A DNA stretch of 64,000 nucleotides from Bacillota bacterium (GTDB taxonomy: Bacteria > Bacillota > UBA4882 > UBA8346). The DNA lies in contig JAEYGI010000022.1 in assembly GCA_023402395.1 (NCBI GenBank), positions 1-64,000 on the forward strand, read 5' to 3'. Position 1 is the stretch's first letter. Each line of letters opens with the position of its first letter. The notes below the pieces were generated by a model. It was not told the DNA's origin, did no database searches, and saw only the letters and a program-made list of their open reading frames with translations. Below are positions 43,198 to 52,587 of this stretch, piece by piece. Made by a program: the position numbers and the translations under genes.

Positions 43198-44442
43198 ATG
43201 AAAATTCAACGGATGATCTGTGCGCCGGGCCGAACCGGATTCTTTTTCGATGATCAAAAGGCCATCAAGGACGGCGCCGCCCAGGATGGATTCACTTATC
43301 GAGGCGAACCAAAATTGCCGGGGTTCACTGCGATCCGGCAAGCCGGCGAAGCCATCTCGGTGATCCTGCTCCTGGAGGACGGCCAGGTCGCCTGGGGGGA
43401 TTGCGCGGCGGTTCAATATTCGGGCGCCGGAGGCCGCGATCCGCTCTTTCTGGCCTCGGAGTTCATCCCGGTTTTGAACCGGTTGGTCAAACCGCTTCTG
43501 GAAGGGCAGGCGATCGATAGTTTCCGTTCCAGCGCCGAAGCAATTGATCGCCTGATCGATCTGGAAACCGGCCAAGTTTTGCACACGGCGTTGCGCTACG
43601 GAGTGACGCAAGCGCTGCTGGACGCGGCGGCGAAAGCCCGGCACTGTCTGATGGCCGAACTGTTGGCCGCAGAGTACGGCACGACCGTGGTTGACAAACC
43701 GATCCCAATCTTTGCTCAGACCGGCGATGAGCGGTATCTGAACGCCGATAAAATGATCCTTAAAGGCGCCGATGTCCTGCCCCACGGCCTGATCAATAAT
43801 GTTCAGACCAAGCTGGGGTCGGACGGCGGCTTGCTGCTGGAGTATGTTCAGTGGCTCCGCAAACGAGTCTTTGAGTTGCGAATGCGTAATGATTATCTTC
43901 CGGTTTTGCATATTGATGTCTATGGGACCATCGGCTTGGCGTTCGGCCATGATGAGGAGCGAATCGTCCGTTACCTTGAGCGGCTGTCCCGGGCAGCGGC
44001 GCCGCTGCGATTGCGGATTGAGGGGCCGGTGGACATGGGAGGCAGGGCACGTCAGTTGGATGCGCTGCAGCGCTTGACCGAACGGATTGACCGGGACGGC
44101 ATCGGAGTGGAGATCGTGGCCGACGAATGGTGCAATACGCTGGAGGATATCCGTTTGTTCGCCGATGCCCGGGCCGGACATATGATTCAGATCAAAACAC
44201 CGGACCTGGGCGGGATCAATAATTGCGTGGAAGCCGTCCTCCATTGCCGGTCACTCAAGGTCGGAGCTTATCTGGGCGGGACTTGCAATGAGACTGACCG
44301 TTCGGCTCAGGTATGCGTCCATATCGCCCTGGCCACCGGGCCGGATCAGATCCTGGCCAAACCGGGGATGGGAATGGATGAAGGATTTATGGTGGTCTTC
44401 AATGAAATGAGCCGGGTGTTGGCTTTACAATCGGTACGATAG
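43198..44442 (+). CDS. mal: Methylaspartate ammonia-lyase
   Basis: A 414-residue enolase-superfamily enzyme that removes ammonia from 3-methylaspartate to give mesaconate. The general base Lys is 333 in I-Q-I-K-T-P-D; the metal-binding Asp and Glu of H-I-D-V-Y-G, R-I-E-G-P-V-D and V-A-D-E-W-C are present. The H-G-L-I-N-N-V Q-T-K region supplies the acid His. With glmES this completes the first two steps of the methylaspartate route. GGAGGAG precedes ATG 43198. Confidence 0.93.
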   Translation: MKIQRMICAPGRTGFFFDDQKAIKDGAAQDGFTYRGEPKLPGFTAIRQAGEAISVILLLEDGQVAWGDCAAVQYSGAGGRDPLFLASEFIPVLNRLVKPLLEGQAIDSFRSSAEAIDRLIDLETGQVLHTALRYGVTQALLDAAAKARHCLMAELLAAEYGTTVVDKPIPIFAQTGDERYLNADKMILKGADVLPHGLINNVQTKLGSDGGLLLEYVQWLRKRVFELRMRNDYLPVLHIDVYGTIGLAFGHDEERIVRYLERLSRAAAPLRLRIEGPVDMGGRARQLDALQRLTERIDRDGIGVEIVADEWCNTLEDIRLFADARAGHMIQIKTPDLGGINNCVEAVLHCRSLKVGAYLGGTCNETDRSAQVCVHIALATGPDQILAKPGMGMDEGFMVVFNEMSRVLALQSVR

Positions 44443-44454
44443 AGGGGGAAGAAG

Positions 44455-45810
44455 ATGGAAGAGTTGCGTATTCTGGCGCCCACCGCCATCTTGGGCTATG
44501 GTTTTCCGGAGGAGTCATTCCGGGAAGGGATGCGCCGGAAGCCGGACTGGATCGCGGTCGATGCCGGTTCCACCGATCCGGGGCCTTATTATCTGGGAGC
44601 CGGGGTTTCCTTTACCGAGCGCCGCGCGGTGAAACGGGATTTGGCGCTGATGCTTGAGGCCGGTTTAACCGAAGGGATTCCGATTGTTATCGGATCGGCC
44701 GGCGGCAGTGGCGGTGATCCTCATCTCCGCTGGAACCTGGAGATCATCCGGGAGATCGCCGCGGAACGGAAATGGCGCTTTAAGGTGGCTACCATTGGCG
44801 CGGAGATTCCACTGGAGCAGGTCCGGCGCTGGAACCGGGAGGGACGAATCGAGCCTTTGCCGCCAGGGCCGGAACTGACGGAGCAATCCCTGGAAGCCAC
44901 GGTGCGGGTGGTCGGGCAGATGGGGATGGAGCCGGTGATGAAGGCGCTTGAAACCGGAGCGGAGATGGTATTGGCGGGCCGCTGCTATGATCCGGCGGTT
45001 TTCGCGGCTCCGGCGGTGCGACAGGGCTTTGATCCCGGTCCAGCCATTCATCTCGGCAAGATCCTTGAGTGCGCCGCGATTGCCGCTACGCCGGGGAGCG
45101 GCAGCGATTGCCTGATGGGCTATCTTCATCCCGGTTATTTCGAGGTGGAGCCGCTAAGCCCCAAACGGCGCTGCACGGTTTTGTCGGTGGCCGCCCATAC
45201 GCTGTATGAGAAATCCAATCCGTACCGGTTGCCGGGACCCGGCGGACTGCTGGATCTCGGCCGGACCACCTTTGATCCTGTCGATGACCGGCGGGTGAAA
45301 GTCAGCGGCAGCCGGTTTGAACCGCTCCTCCCTTATCGGATCAAGCTTGAAGGAGTCAAGCGGGTCGGATACCGGACGGTGGCCATCGCCGGGACCCGCG
45401 ATCCGGTAATGATTGAAGCCCTCGATGCCATTCTGGCGGGAGTCAAGGAACGGGTAAGCGACAATTTCCGGAACGACGGCATCACCTATTATCTTGATTT
45501 CAAAATCTATGGGAAAAACGGGGTGATGGGCCGGCTGGAGCCGGAACCCCGTCCTTCCGGCCATGAATTGGGGATCATCATCGAAGCGGTAGCGACGGAG
45601 CAGGAAACGGCCAGCGCCATTTGCGGATTTGCCCGGTCGACGCTACTGCATTTCGGCTATGAAGGCCGGGTCTCGACCGCCGGCAATCTGGCCTTTCCGT
45701 ATAGCCCATCCGATCTAGAGGCCGGGGAAGTTTTTGAATTCAGCGTCTATCACCTGGTCGCGGTGGATGACCCTAGTGAGCTATTTCCGGTCTCTGTTGT
45801 CGAACTATAG
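44455..45810 (+). CDS. Acyclic terpene utilisation AtuA-like protein (DUF1446)
   Basis: A 451-residue protein of the AtuA family, named from Pseudomonas terpene catabolism but also often found in methylaspartate clusters. Visible features: V-D-A-G-S-T-D-P-G-P-Y-Y-L-G-A-G near the start, G-S-A-G-G-S-G-G-D, and G-R-C-Y-D-P-A-V-F. Its catalytic role is not established. It is followed 12 bases later by a DUF4387 gene, its usual partner. In this context it might act on an intermediate of glutamate degradation, an inference only. Confidence 0.8.
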   Translation: MEELRILAPTAILGYGFPEESFREGMRRKPDWIAVDAGSTDPGPYYLGAGVSFTERRAVKRDLALMLEAGLTEGIPIVIGSAGGSGGDPHLRWNLEIIREIAAERKWRFKVATIGAEIPLEQVRRWNREGRIEPLPPGPELTEQSLEATVRVVGQMGMEPVMKALETGAEMVLAGRCYDPAVFAAPAVRQGFDPGPAIHLGKILECAAIAATPGSGSDCLMGYLHPGYFEVEPLSPKRRCTVLSVAAHTLYEKSNPYRLPGPGGLLDLGRTTFDPVDDRRVKVSGSRFEPLLPYRIKLEGVKRVGYRTVAIAGTRDPVMIEALDAILAGVKERVSDNFRNDGITYYLDFKIYGKNGVMGRLEPEPRPSGHELGIIIEAVATEQETASAICGFARSTLLHFGYEGRVSTAGNLAFPYSPSDLEAGEVFEFSVYHLVAVDDPSELFPVSVVEL

Positions 45811-45822
45811 GAGGAGTGAACG

Positions 45823-46140
45823 ATGGAAGCGAAACTGTTCGATCTGGCGGAAGTGATCCGTAGCAAAAATTCCGGCCCATATGAATTAACCCTGGATGTC
45901 ATCCTGAAGGAACGAGAAGTTTACGAAGCGCTCCGTGACAATCAAAGTTTCACCCGGGAACGGGTGGCCCAATTGTATGGGATCGATCCGGATGATGTTT
46001 TGGCCATCATCCCCTTTGATCCGGTCAAGGCCTTCAAGATCAACCTGCGCCGGCCGCTTGCTTCCGGGGAGCTGGGCGAGACCGATGTTTATGGAGCCCA
46101 GCAGCACGCCCCTTTACTGATGATGCGACTTTCTTTGTAG
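45823..46140 (+). CDS. DUF4387 protein, partner of AtuA-like protein
   Basis: A 105-residue protein containing S-K-N-S-G-P-Y-E-L-T-L-D and I-P-F-D-P-V-K-A-F-K-I, hallmarks of DUF4387. In many genomes it follows or is fused to AtuA-like proteins, suggesting a complex. GGAGGAGTG lies upstream of ATG 45823. Function unknown. Confidence 0.82.
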   Translation: MEAKLFDLAEVIRSKNSGPYELTLDVILKEREVYEALRDNQSFTRERVAQLYGIDPDDVLAIIPFDPVKAFKINLRRPLASGELGETDVYGAQQHAPLLMMRLSL

Positions 46141-46169
46141 TTCCACGCGGAGTGGACCGGAGGTAACCA

Positions 46170-47099
46170 ATGGCAATCACCATCGCTCACGAATCCCTCA
46201 TGTACGCGGTTTATTTCGCGCCGCGCGGCAAAAACCGCCTGCTCAATCTCGGGCATAACCTCGGCCAGCGCCACTTAAGTCCCTTGGATAAGCTGGTCGG
46301 TGTCATCGGCGACTCCGGTGCCGGGAAGTCGTTGTTGATTCGGGGCATGTTTCCCGGTTTGGAATTGACCAACGACGATTCGGGGATTAACATCCGGCCA
46401 CTTCCGATTCTGGCTCATTTTGAGGAAGAGCGGTTCGCTTACCATAGCTATCACGTGGATATCCGGTTTGAGATGGCTTTCACGCCGATTCATCAGTTGG
46501 CGGAGGCGATCCGGGCGGCCATTGCCAAGGGCCGGCGGGTAGTGGTCGAACATTTTGACGTGATTTATCCGTTTCTCAAAATGAACGCGGAGATTCTCTT
46601 CGGCATCGGCGAAGAGGTGATTGTGACCCGGCCGAACATTTTCGGGCCATTGCCCGAGGACATCGCCAAAATCGTCTACAAATCGCTTCGTTACCGGAGA
46701 ATGGCCCATACCGCCGAAGACTTGACCGGATACGTCCTCCTTCACGAAGGCTTCTATGAGGGGCCTCTTTCCCATGACGACGTAAAACACGGTTTTGTTT
46801 TGGAATTTAGCACCAAGCCGTCTTTTGACCCGCGCGCGGTGGAGCAGAAGGTCCGGGAATATATTGACCGGGGCGTGGCGATTCAGTACGGCGACGACGA
46901 ACATATTTATATTGGCACGGAACGGATCGGCTGTACCGGGCCGCGGATTCATCTGCGGAACAGTTCCGAGGTGGAGAATTTTCAGTTGATTAAAGAGTTT
47001 AAATATGATTCCATCTCCGGGATGTATCTGCTGGTCGGCCTGGTCGGTGCCGATCATCCCCTCGATCTTAACGACCTGAACGATTTGACAATTTGGTAG
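46170..47099 (+). CDS. P-loop protein of the glutamate mutase cluster, function unknown
   Basis: The 309-residue product has Walker A G-D-S-G-A-G-K-S at 47-54 within a nucleotide-kinase-like fold, and a later V-V-V-E-H-F-D-V-I-Y-P stretch that might serve as Walker B. The C-terminal part has a His-rich segment (H-D-D-V-K-H-G) and fits what databases call an alanyl-tRNA synthetase second additional domain. Similar genes are known in glutamate mutase clusters, where their role is not defined. It lies between DUF4387 and mutL, so it may serve cofactor handling or reactivation. Confidence 0.7.
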   Translation: MAITIAHESLMYAVYFAPRGKNRLLNLGHNLGQRHLSPLDKLVGVIGDSGAGKSLLIRGMFPGLELTNDDSGINIRPLPILAHFEEERFAYHSYHVDIRFEMAFTPIHQLAEAIRAAIAKGRRVVVEHFDVIYPFLKMNAEILFGIGEEVIVTRPNIFGPLPEDIAKIVYKSLRYRRMAHTAEDLTGYVLLHEGFYEGPLSHDDVKHGFVLEFSTKPSFDPRAVEQKVREYIDRGVAIQYGDDEHIYIGTERIGCTGPRIHLRNSSEVENFQLIKEFKYDSISGMYLLVGLVGADHPLDLNDLNDLTIW

Positions 47100-47108
47100 G
47101 CGAATGCG

Positions 47109-48491
47109 ATGCGACCCTATTTGCTGATCGATTTTGGCAGCACGTATACTAAGCTGACTGCGGTGGACCTCGATGAGCCCCGGGTACTGGGGACCTCCGC
47201 CGCGATTACCACGATCCGTGACGGCTTGATTCATGGCTACCGGTGCGCGCTGGAGCGGCTGAATGCCGAGACCGGGCCGATCCGTTTCCAGCGCCAATTG
47301 GCGTGCAGCAGCGCGGCCGGCGGACTGAAAATTGTGGCAATCGGGCTGGTCCCGGAGCTGACGGTAGAGGCGGCCAAGCGGGCGGCGCTTGGCGCCGGGG
47401 GGCGGGTGATTGGAGTTTTCAGCCACCAATTATCCGGAGAGGACTTGGTGAATCTGGAGGCAATGCGGCCTGACTTGATTTTGCTGGCCGGCGGCACCGA
47501 TGGCGGAGAGCGCCAGACCATTCTCCATAACGGCCGGATGCTGGCGGAGAGCAAGGTGGCGGTCCCGATTGTCGTTGCCGGTAACCGGGCCGCCGCGCCC
47601 GAGGTGGAAGCAGCTTTGATTGAAGCCGGCAAGACGATCTACCGGGTGGCCAATGTTCTTCCGGAATTGGGCAGGCTCAATGTGGAGCCGGTGCAGCAGA
47701 CCATCAGGGAAATCTTTTTAAAACATATCGTGCAGGCCAAGGGTCTGGACCAAGTGGAGCGCTTTATCGACGGGATCGCCATGCCAACTCCGGCGGCAGC
47801 GTTGGAGTCGGCCAGACTGCTGGCGGATGGGGATGGTACCCATCCCGGGCTGGGCGAGTTGATGGTCATCGATATTGGGGGAGCGACGACCGATGTTCAT
47901 ACGGTGGCGTCCGGGCTGCCGGCTCGGGCTCAGGTGAGCCTGCGGGGTCTCCCGGAACCCCGAATCAAACGGACCGTCGAGGGCGATCTGGGGATGCGGT
48001 ATAGCGCTCCGGCGCTTCTGGAGTTTTTTTCGGCGCAACGCGTGGCCAGTCTTACCGGATTGAATGAAGCACAGGTCCGGGAGGGAATATCGCGCCGGGA
48101 ATCCAATCCGGAGTACCTTCCCGAAAACGAGCCGGACCGGCACCTGGAACAAGGCTTGGGATATCTCGCCGTCAAAGGGGCGGTGGAGCGCCACGCCGGA
48201 CGGACCGAGCCATATTATACTCCGATGGGCCAGACATATATCCAAACCGGGAAAGATTTGACCGGTCTCCGGACAGTGATCGGCACCGGCGGAATCCTGG
48301 CCCATTCCAGCCAAGCCAAAACGATCATGCGAGGTGCCCTTTTTGATCCCGCGTACCCGGAGATCCTGACCCCGGTGCAACCAAAGCTGCTGGTTGATCG
48401 CGGTTATCTCCTTCCGACACTGGGATTGATCGCGCGTGAGTTTCCAACGGAGGCATTCGCTCTGCTGGCCCCTAAATTAGAAGAAGCGTGA
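47109..48491 (+). CDS. mutL: MutL, glutamate mutase reactivation factor
   Basis: A 460-residue ASKHA-fold protein (N-terminal D-F-G-S-T-Y-T-K-L-T and D-I-G-G-A-T-T-D near residue 257) found with glutamate mutase genes. It is thought to be the chaperone that exchanges damaged cobalamin, by analogy with diol dehydratase reactivase. This is not the DNA mismatch repair MutL. It ends the operon before a strong bidirectional terminator. Confidence 0.9.
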   Translation: MRPYLLIDFGSTYTKLTAVDLDEPRVLGTSAAITTIRDGLIHGYRCALERLNAETGPIRFQRQLACSSAAGGLKIVAIGLVPELTVEAAKRAALGAGGRVIGVFSHQLSGEDLVNLEAMRPDLILLAGGTDGGERQTILHNGRMLAESKVAVPIVVAGNRAAAPEVEAALIEAGKTIYRVANVLPELGRLNVEPVQQTIREIFLKHIVQAKGLDQVERFIDGIAMPTPAAALESARLLADGDGTHPGLGELMVIDIGGATTDVHTVASGLPARAQVSLRGLPEPRIKRTVEGDLGMRYSAPALLEFFSAQRVASLTGLNEAQVREGISRRESNPEYLPENEPDRHLEQGLGYLAVKGAVERHAGRTEPYYTPMGQTYIQTGKDLTGLRTVIGTGGILAHSSQAKTIMRGALFDPAYPEILTPVQPKLLVDRGYLLPTLGLIAREFPTEAFALLAPKLEEA

Positions 48492-48515
48492 TTTTTCAAC
48501 GCGGGTCTGGAAATA

Positions 48516-48561
48516 AAAAATCGTGATTATAGGGCTGAAAGCCAAGTAATCACGATTTTTT
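48516..48561. terminator. Bidirectional terminator between mutL and the ABC operon
   Basis: AAAAAATCGTGATTA (48516-48530) pairs exactly with TAATCACGATTTTTT (48547-48561), a 15-bp stem with Ts on both strands' 3' sides, serving both convergent operons. Confidence 0.92.
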
Positions 48562-48587
48562 GACGATAGCGGATACCGCGCCGACTC

Positions 48588-49232
48588 CTAACGGTGAATC
48601 ATCCGTTGTTGCTGTTTTCGGGCCAGCACGGACAAGGCATAGTTCAGAATGAAATAAGTGAGCGCCAGCATGCAAAAAATCGTAAACACCTGGTACTTCG
48701 AGCCGTACCGGCCCATCAGAATCATTCCCCTGCCGGTAAGCTCCTCAATCCCCACGGCCCAGACAAACGAGGTATCCTTGATCACCGTTATAAACTGCGA
48801 GACCAACGGGGGAATCATATTGCGAAACGCCTGGGGCAGGATAATATGAATCAGGGTTTGCGGATAGCTGAACCCCTGCGAACGCGCGGCTTCCCATTGG
48901 CCTTTACCGATCGAGTTGAGTCCGCCGCGGATAATCTCGGCAATGGCGGCGGTGGTAAAGATGGTAATGGCGGTGATGCCGGACTGGATCGGCTTGAGCG
49001 GGGTCAGGAAACGCACCCCGAGAATAAAGAGCAGATTGGGAATGTTGCGGATGGTTTCCACATAGATCCCGGCCAGATGGCCGATGATTTTATGTTTAGA
49101 ATGGCGCGCAATCCCCAAAACCGTGCCAAAAACGAAACTCAACAAAATACTGGTCGAGGAAATGAGAATCGTTACCCACAGGCCTTGACCGAGGAAGGTT
49201 AAGTTTTCGATCCTAAATAACTCTTGAATCAT
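48588..49232 (-). CDS. Polar amino-acid ABC transporter permease
   Basis: A 214-residue permease of the HisMQ/GlnP type with about five hydrophobic segments and the EAA loop (E-A-A-R-S-Q-G-F-S-Y, then G-L-N-S-I). It is the last gene of a four-gene operon and overlaps the preceding permease by 4 bases. Two permeases suggest a heterodimeric channel. Confidence 0.9.
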   Translation of the reverse strand: MIQELFRIENLTFLGQGLWVTILISSTSILLSFVFGTVLGIARHSKHKIIGHLAGIYVETIRNIPNLLFILGVRFLTPLKPIQSGITAITIFTTAAIAEIIRGGLNSIGKGQWEAARSQGFSYPQTLIHIILPQAFRNMIPPLVSQFITVIKDTSFVWAVGIEELTGRGMILMGRYGSKYQVFTIFCMLALTYFILNYALSVLARKQQQRMIHR

Positions 49233-49900
49233 GCCGATACCTCCGCCTTACGCTCCAAATGCCGAGCTAGAGTCGCCAGAGGCAGGCAGAGCGAGAGATA
49301 AAGCAGTCCGGTGATCACATAGGCCGGTCCGTAATAGAGATTATTGCCGGACCAGGAATCGGCCCGGTACATCAGATCGCCGCCGGCGACCATCGCCAGC
49401 ACCGAGGTGTTGCGGATGAGATACACCGCTTGATTGGTCAGAGGCGGCAGAACCACCTTCTTGGCCTGCGGCAGAATAATATGGCGCATGGCCTCCCAAT
49501 ACATGAATCCCTGGGAATAAGCGGCTTCCTTTTGCCCTTTGGGTATGGCGAGAATTCCGGCGCGAATCACCTCGGCGATGTACGCGCCGTGGTAAGCTCC
49601 GACTCCGATAACTCCTACCGTAAGGACGGGAAGGGTGATGCCCATATAAGGCAGTCCGTTATACAGAAAAAACACCTGGATCACCAGCGGGGTATTCTGA
49701 ATAAACTCGACATAGCACCGGGCGATGATGCGTGGAATCTTCATGTGGGAGGTGCTCAAGGCGCCAAAGAAAATTCCGAGAAGGAGGGCCAGCGCTAGCG
49801 CTAGTATTGAAACTAGCGCAGTAACGCCGAACCCCTCCGCGAAAACATGCCATTCCTTAAACGCGGCTTCCCATTTAAACCAGGCGAACGGACTGACCAT
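49229..49900 (-). CDS. Polar amino-acid ABC transporter permease
   Basis: A 223-residue permease, sister to the next gene, with the EAA loop E-A-A-Y-S-Q-G-F-M-Y. Its start codon abuts the stop of the binding-protein gene, so translation is coupled. Substrate specificity is set by the binding protein. Confidence 0.9.
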   Translation of the reverse strand: MVSPFAWFKWEAAFKEWHVFAEGFGVTALVSILALALALLLGIFFGALSTSHMKIPRIIARCYVEFIQNTPLVIQVFFLYNGLPYMGITLPVLTVGVIGVGAYHGAYIAEVIRAGILAIPKGQKEAAYSQGFMYWEAMRHIILPQAKKVVLPPLTNQAVYLIRNTSVLAMVAGGDLMYRADSWSGNNLYYGPAYVITGLLYLSLCLPLATLARHLERKAEVSA

Positions 49901-50686
49901 TTATTTTAACTTCCATTTTGTAATTAATTTGTCAAGTTGACCTGCTTTCAAGCTGGTGATGGTCTCATTGACCACCGCCGCCAAGCCGTCGTTGCCCTTT
50001 TTGGAGGCAACGCCATAATTTTGCGGGCTGAAGCGATCCGGCAGGATAATAGTAGTTTTATCCATGTAGCCTCCCAGGATCGAGGTGTCCACCGAGAAGC
50101 AATCCACCCGGCCGGAGTCCAGCGCGGCTTTGATCTCAGGATAAGTGGAGAACTCCAGAAAATCAACCTTGATGCCCAGTTTATCGGCTTCATCCTGAAT
50201 CGCTTTCCGGCTGGTCGCGCTTTGCGCCACGCCGATCTTCTTGCCGTTCAGATCTTTGAGGCTCTTGGCCTTGGAAGCTTTTTTGACCATCAATCCAACG
50301 CCGTCGGTGAAGTAGGGATCCGAGAAGTTGTAGCTCAGTTTGCGTTCCTCGGTAATGGTGAAGGTGGCGATGACCAGATCCACTTCGCCGTTGTCCAGCA
50401 GTGGACCACGGGTTTTGGCGGTCACGCCTTGCAGGTCGATCTTCTTCTCGTCGCCCAGGATTTTTTTGGCGATGGCGCGGGCGATGTCGATCTCGAAGCC
50501 GTCAATTTTACCGCTTTTGGGATCCCGGTATCCGAAGTTCGGCACGTCGACTTTGACTCCGATTTTCAGGACGCCTCGATCCTTAATCGCCTTGATATCC
50601 GGCGAATCTTGGGACGCCGCGCCGCAGGGGACCAGCAAACCGACGGAAATAACCAGTGAAACAAGGACCAGCCATAATTTTTTCAT
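49901..50686 (-). CDS. Polar amino-acid ABC transporter substrate-binding protein, possibly glutamate or aspartate type
   Basis: The 261-residue product has a signal peptide (about 1-24). The family fold is clear: G-V-L-K-I-G-V-K near the start, G-F-E-I-D-I-A-R, F-T-I-T-E-E-R and S-D-P-Y-F. It resembles GlnH/PEB1-type acidic amino-acid binders; specificity for glutamate would suit the mutase operon next door but is inferred. AGGAGG precedes ATG 50686. Its leader holds a long inverted repeat (50713-50788). Confidence 0.85.
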   Translation of the reverse strand: MKKLWLVLVSLVISVGLLVPCGAASQDSPDIKAIKDRGVLKIGVKVDVPNFGYRDPKSGKIDGFEIDIARAIAKKILGDEKKIDLQGVTAKTRGPLLDNGEVDLVIATFTITEERKLSYNFSDPYFTDGVGLMVKKASKAKSLKDLNGKKIGVAQSATSRKAIQDEADKLGIKVDFLEFSTYPEIKAALDSGRVDCFSVDTSILGGYMDKTTIILPDRFSPQNYGVASKKGNDGLAAVVNETITSLKAGQLDKLITKWKLK

Positions 50687-50712
50687 TGTTTTTCCTCCTA
50701 TTTTTTATTTTT

Positions 50713-50801
50713 AAAAGTCAGGTGATAAAGTCTTATGATTGCTGCCGAATTATGGAATAATGTCTAGCCAACTTTATCACTTGCTTTTCCGAACTTTAAT
50801 G
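50713..50801. repeat. Inverted repeat in ATPase/binding-protein gap, includes dispersed repeat copy B
   Basis: AAAAGTCAGGTGATAAAGT (50713-50731) pairs with ACTTTATCACTTGCTTTT (50771-50788) at about 17 of 19 positions, 39 bases apart. The right arm begins copy B of a family also found at 1271-1310 and 59131-59160. On the transcript it is a hairpin between the ATPase and binding-protein genes and may stabilise or separate the messages. Confidence 0.7.
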
Positions 50802-50870
50802 TACACTCAAGTCTTCCAGCCGGATCGATCACAACGCTTTTAAAGAATTTTAGAATCGAGTGCTCCAAAC

Positions 50871-51596
50871 CTACCGCAGGATCCGGCTTAAAAATAATTT
50901 GGTCCGGTCATGGCTCGGGTTATTGAAGAAATGTTGAGGAGGGCCTGCCTCGAGAATAACCCCTTCGTCCATGAAAATCACCCGGTCGGCGACTTCCTTG
51001 GCGAATCCCATTTCGTGAGTGACCACGATCATGGTGATCCCTTCATGGGCCAAGTCGATCATCACGTCCAGCACCTCTTGGATCATCTCCGGATCGAGAG
51101 CCGATGTCGGTTCGTCAAAGAGCATAATCTTCGGATGCATGTTCAGAGCCCGGGCGATGGCGACCCGCTGTTGCTGACCGCCGGAAAGCTGCGAAGGATA
51201 GGAGTGGGCTTTTTCTTTGAGCCCTACCCGCTCCAGATAGGCAAAACCGGTTTGTTCGGCTTGCTCCTGCGGAATTTTTTGAATCAGGATCGGAGCTAGG
51301 GTGACATTTTCCAATACCGTTTTGTGAGGATATAAATTGAATTGTTGGAAAACCATGCCCACCGATTGACGCACTTTATGTACCTCGGCTTTGCGAGCGG
51401 TGATTTCCACCCCGTCGATGACGACCCGGCCGTGATTGGGTTTTTCCAGTAAGTTGACACAGCGGATCAAGGTGCTTTTGCCGGAGCCGCTGGGGCCGAT
51501 GACGACCAATTTTTCCCCGGTCGTCACCCGCAGGTTAATATCCTTGAGAACGTGGAGATGGCCAAAGTACTTGTGAACTCCCGTTAATTCGATCAT
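50871..51596 (-). CDS. Polar amino-acid ABC transporter ATPase
   Basis: A 241-residue GlnQ-type ATPase: Walker A G-P-S-G-S-G-K-S-T (34-42), signature L-S-G-G-Q-Q-Q-R, Walker B I-M-L-F-D-E-P-T, and the switch His in V-T-H-E-M. It is the first gene of the operon, separated from the binding protein by 184 bases with a hairpin. A GGAGGTG ribosome site precedes ATG 51596. Confidence 0.93.
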   Translation of the reverse strand: MIELTGVHKYFGHLHVLKDINLRVTTGEKLVVIGPSGSGKSTLIRCVNLLEKPNHGRVVIDGVEITARKAEVHKVRQSVGMVFQQFNLYPHKTVLENVTLAPILIQKIPQEQAEQTGFAYLERVGLKEKAHSYPSQLSGGQQQRVAIARALNMHPKIMLFDEPTSALDPEMIQEVLDVMIDLAHEGITMIVVTHEMGFAKEVADRVIFMDEGVILEAGPPQHFFNNPSHDRTKLFLSRILR

Positions 51597-51851
51597 TTTG
51601 TTTCACCTCCGTCCCAAGTTATGATGATTAACCCCATATATCCAGTGAATGATTGGATAGTGGACATAAACTTCAGACCCCATTTTGTAAATAAATCTAA
51701 CATATAAGTTACGTCAAAAAAAGACGTTTTCCTGCTCCCGCGGATTAATTTTTTGATAAAGCCGTTTTAATATGACGATGAAGTTAGTGGCAAGCCACTC
51801 TATTGCCGCCACCATAGCCAGAACATTTTTGATTGCCGCGTTTTTCCCGGC

Positions 51852-52400
51852 TTAAAAGTCCAAGGATGCCATTTCCTTGCCATCCGGCAGCTCGATGATG
51901 CGGATCCGCCGTCCTTCAATCACCGCTACGGTCGGTGTCTTCGTCTCGTTTTTGGGAAGGGACGGACTGCCGGGGTTTAAGGTGATGATCCCCCCGGACC
52001 GCTGGATCCCGGCCAGATGAGTGTGGCCGGAGATAAAGAGCTGATAGTGGCGGGTCACTCGGGCCGGCAGGGCCGCCGGATCGAGCAGATGGCCGTGATG
52101 AGCCAGGATCCGGTAATCCGGCAGGATGACGTGAGCATAAGGCGACTCCTGAGGATAGTCCAGCAGCATCTGGTCGATTTCGGCGTCACAATTGCCCCGG
52201 ACGAAGATCAGGGGCCGGGCAAGCGAATTCAATTCCGCGGCCAGTTCGGAAGGGCTGTAGCCGTCGGGCAGCGGATTGCGGGGCCCATGATATAAAACAT
52301 CGCCGCAATGGATAATCAAGTCGGAGTCGCTAAGGAGCGCGTAAGCTTTCCGCCATGCGGTCAAGGAGCCGTGAGTGTCGCTGATGACTCCGATTTTCAT
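51852..52400 (-). CDS. yfcE: YfcE-type metallophosphoesterase
   Basis: A 182-residue calcineurin-like phosphodiesterase. Metal ligands are visible: D8 and H10 (S-D-T-H), G-C-D-G-D-V-L replaced here by H-C-G-D-V, G-N-C-D, H-H-G-H and S-G-H-T-H. It matches the YfcE/MJ0936 family, whose natural substrate is unclear. AGGAATGATCGC precedes ATG. Confidence 0.88.
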   Translation of the reverse strand: MKIGVISDTHGSLTAWRKAYALLSDSDLIIHCGDVLYHGPRNPLPDGYSPSELAAELNSLARPLIFVRGNCDAEIDQMLLDYPQESPYAHVILPDYRILAHHGHLLDPAALPARVTRHYQLFISGHTHLAGIQRSGGIITLNPGSPSLPKNETKTPTVAVIEGRRIRIIELPDGKEMASLDF

Positions 52401-52587
52401 GCGATCATTCCTCCAATTTCCGTTTTTTCGATCAACTGGGTCTATTTTATTATTTTATTATTGATTGGGTCATAGATCAATCTTTATTGGTCCCGGCCAA
52501 AGGCTTTCCTGAACTTTTTCAGATTAAACCCGTCCTAAGGAAATTCAACCGTCGCATGCCTGGGTCGACACCTTCAATTTATGGAAG

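Noticed and set aside
43102..44244. Long minus-strand frame (380 codons) opposite mal, and a similar one at 46275-47429
   Set aside because: Both are complementary to strongly conserved genes and have no ribosome sites; they result from codon bias in a GC-rich gene.
52550..52572. Bases resembling a cloning polylinker (SphI-SalI-like sites)
   Set aside because: Only short restriction-site words coincide; the PstI site and vector flanks are absent.
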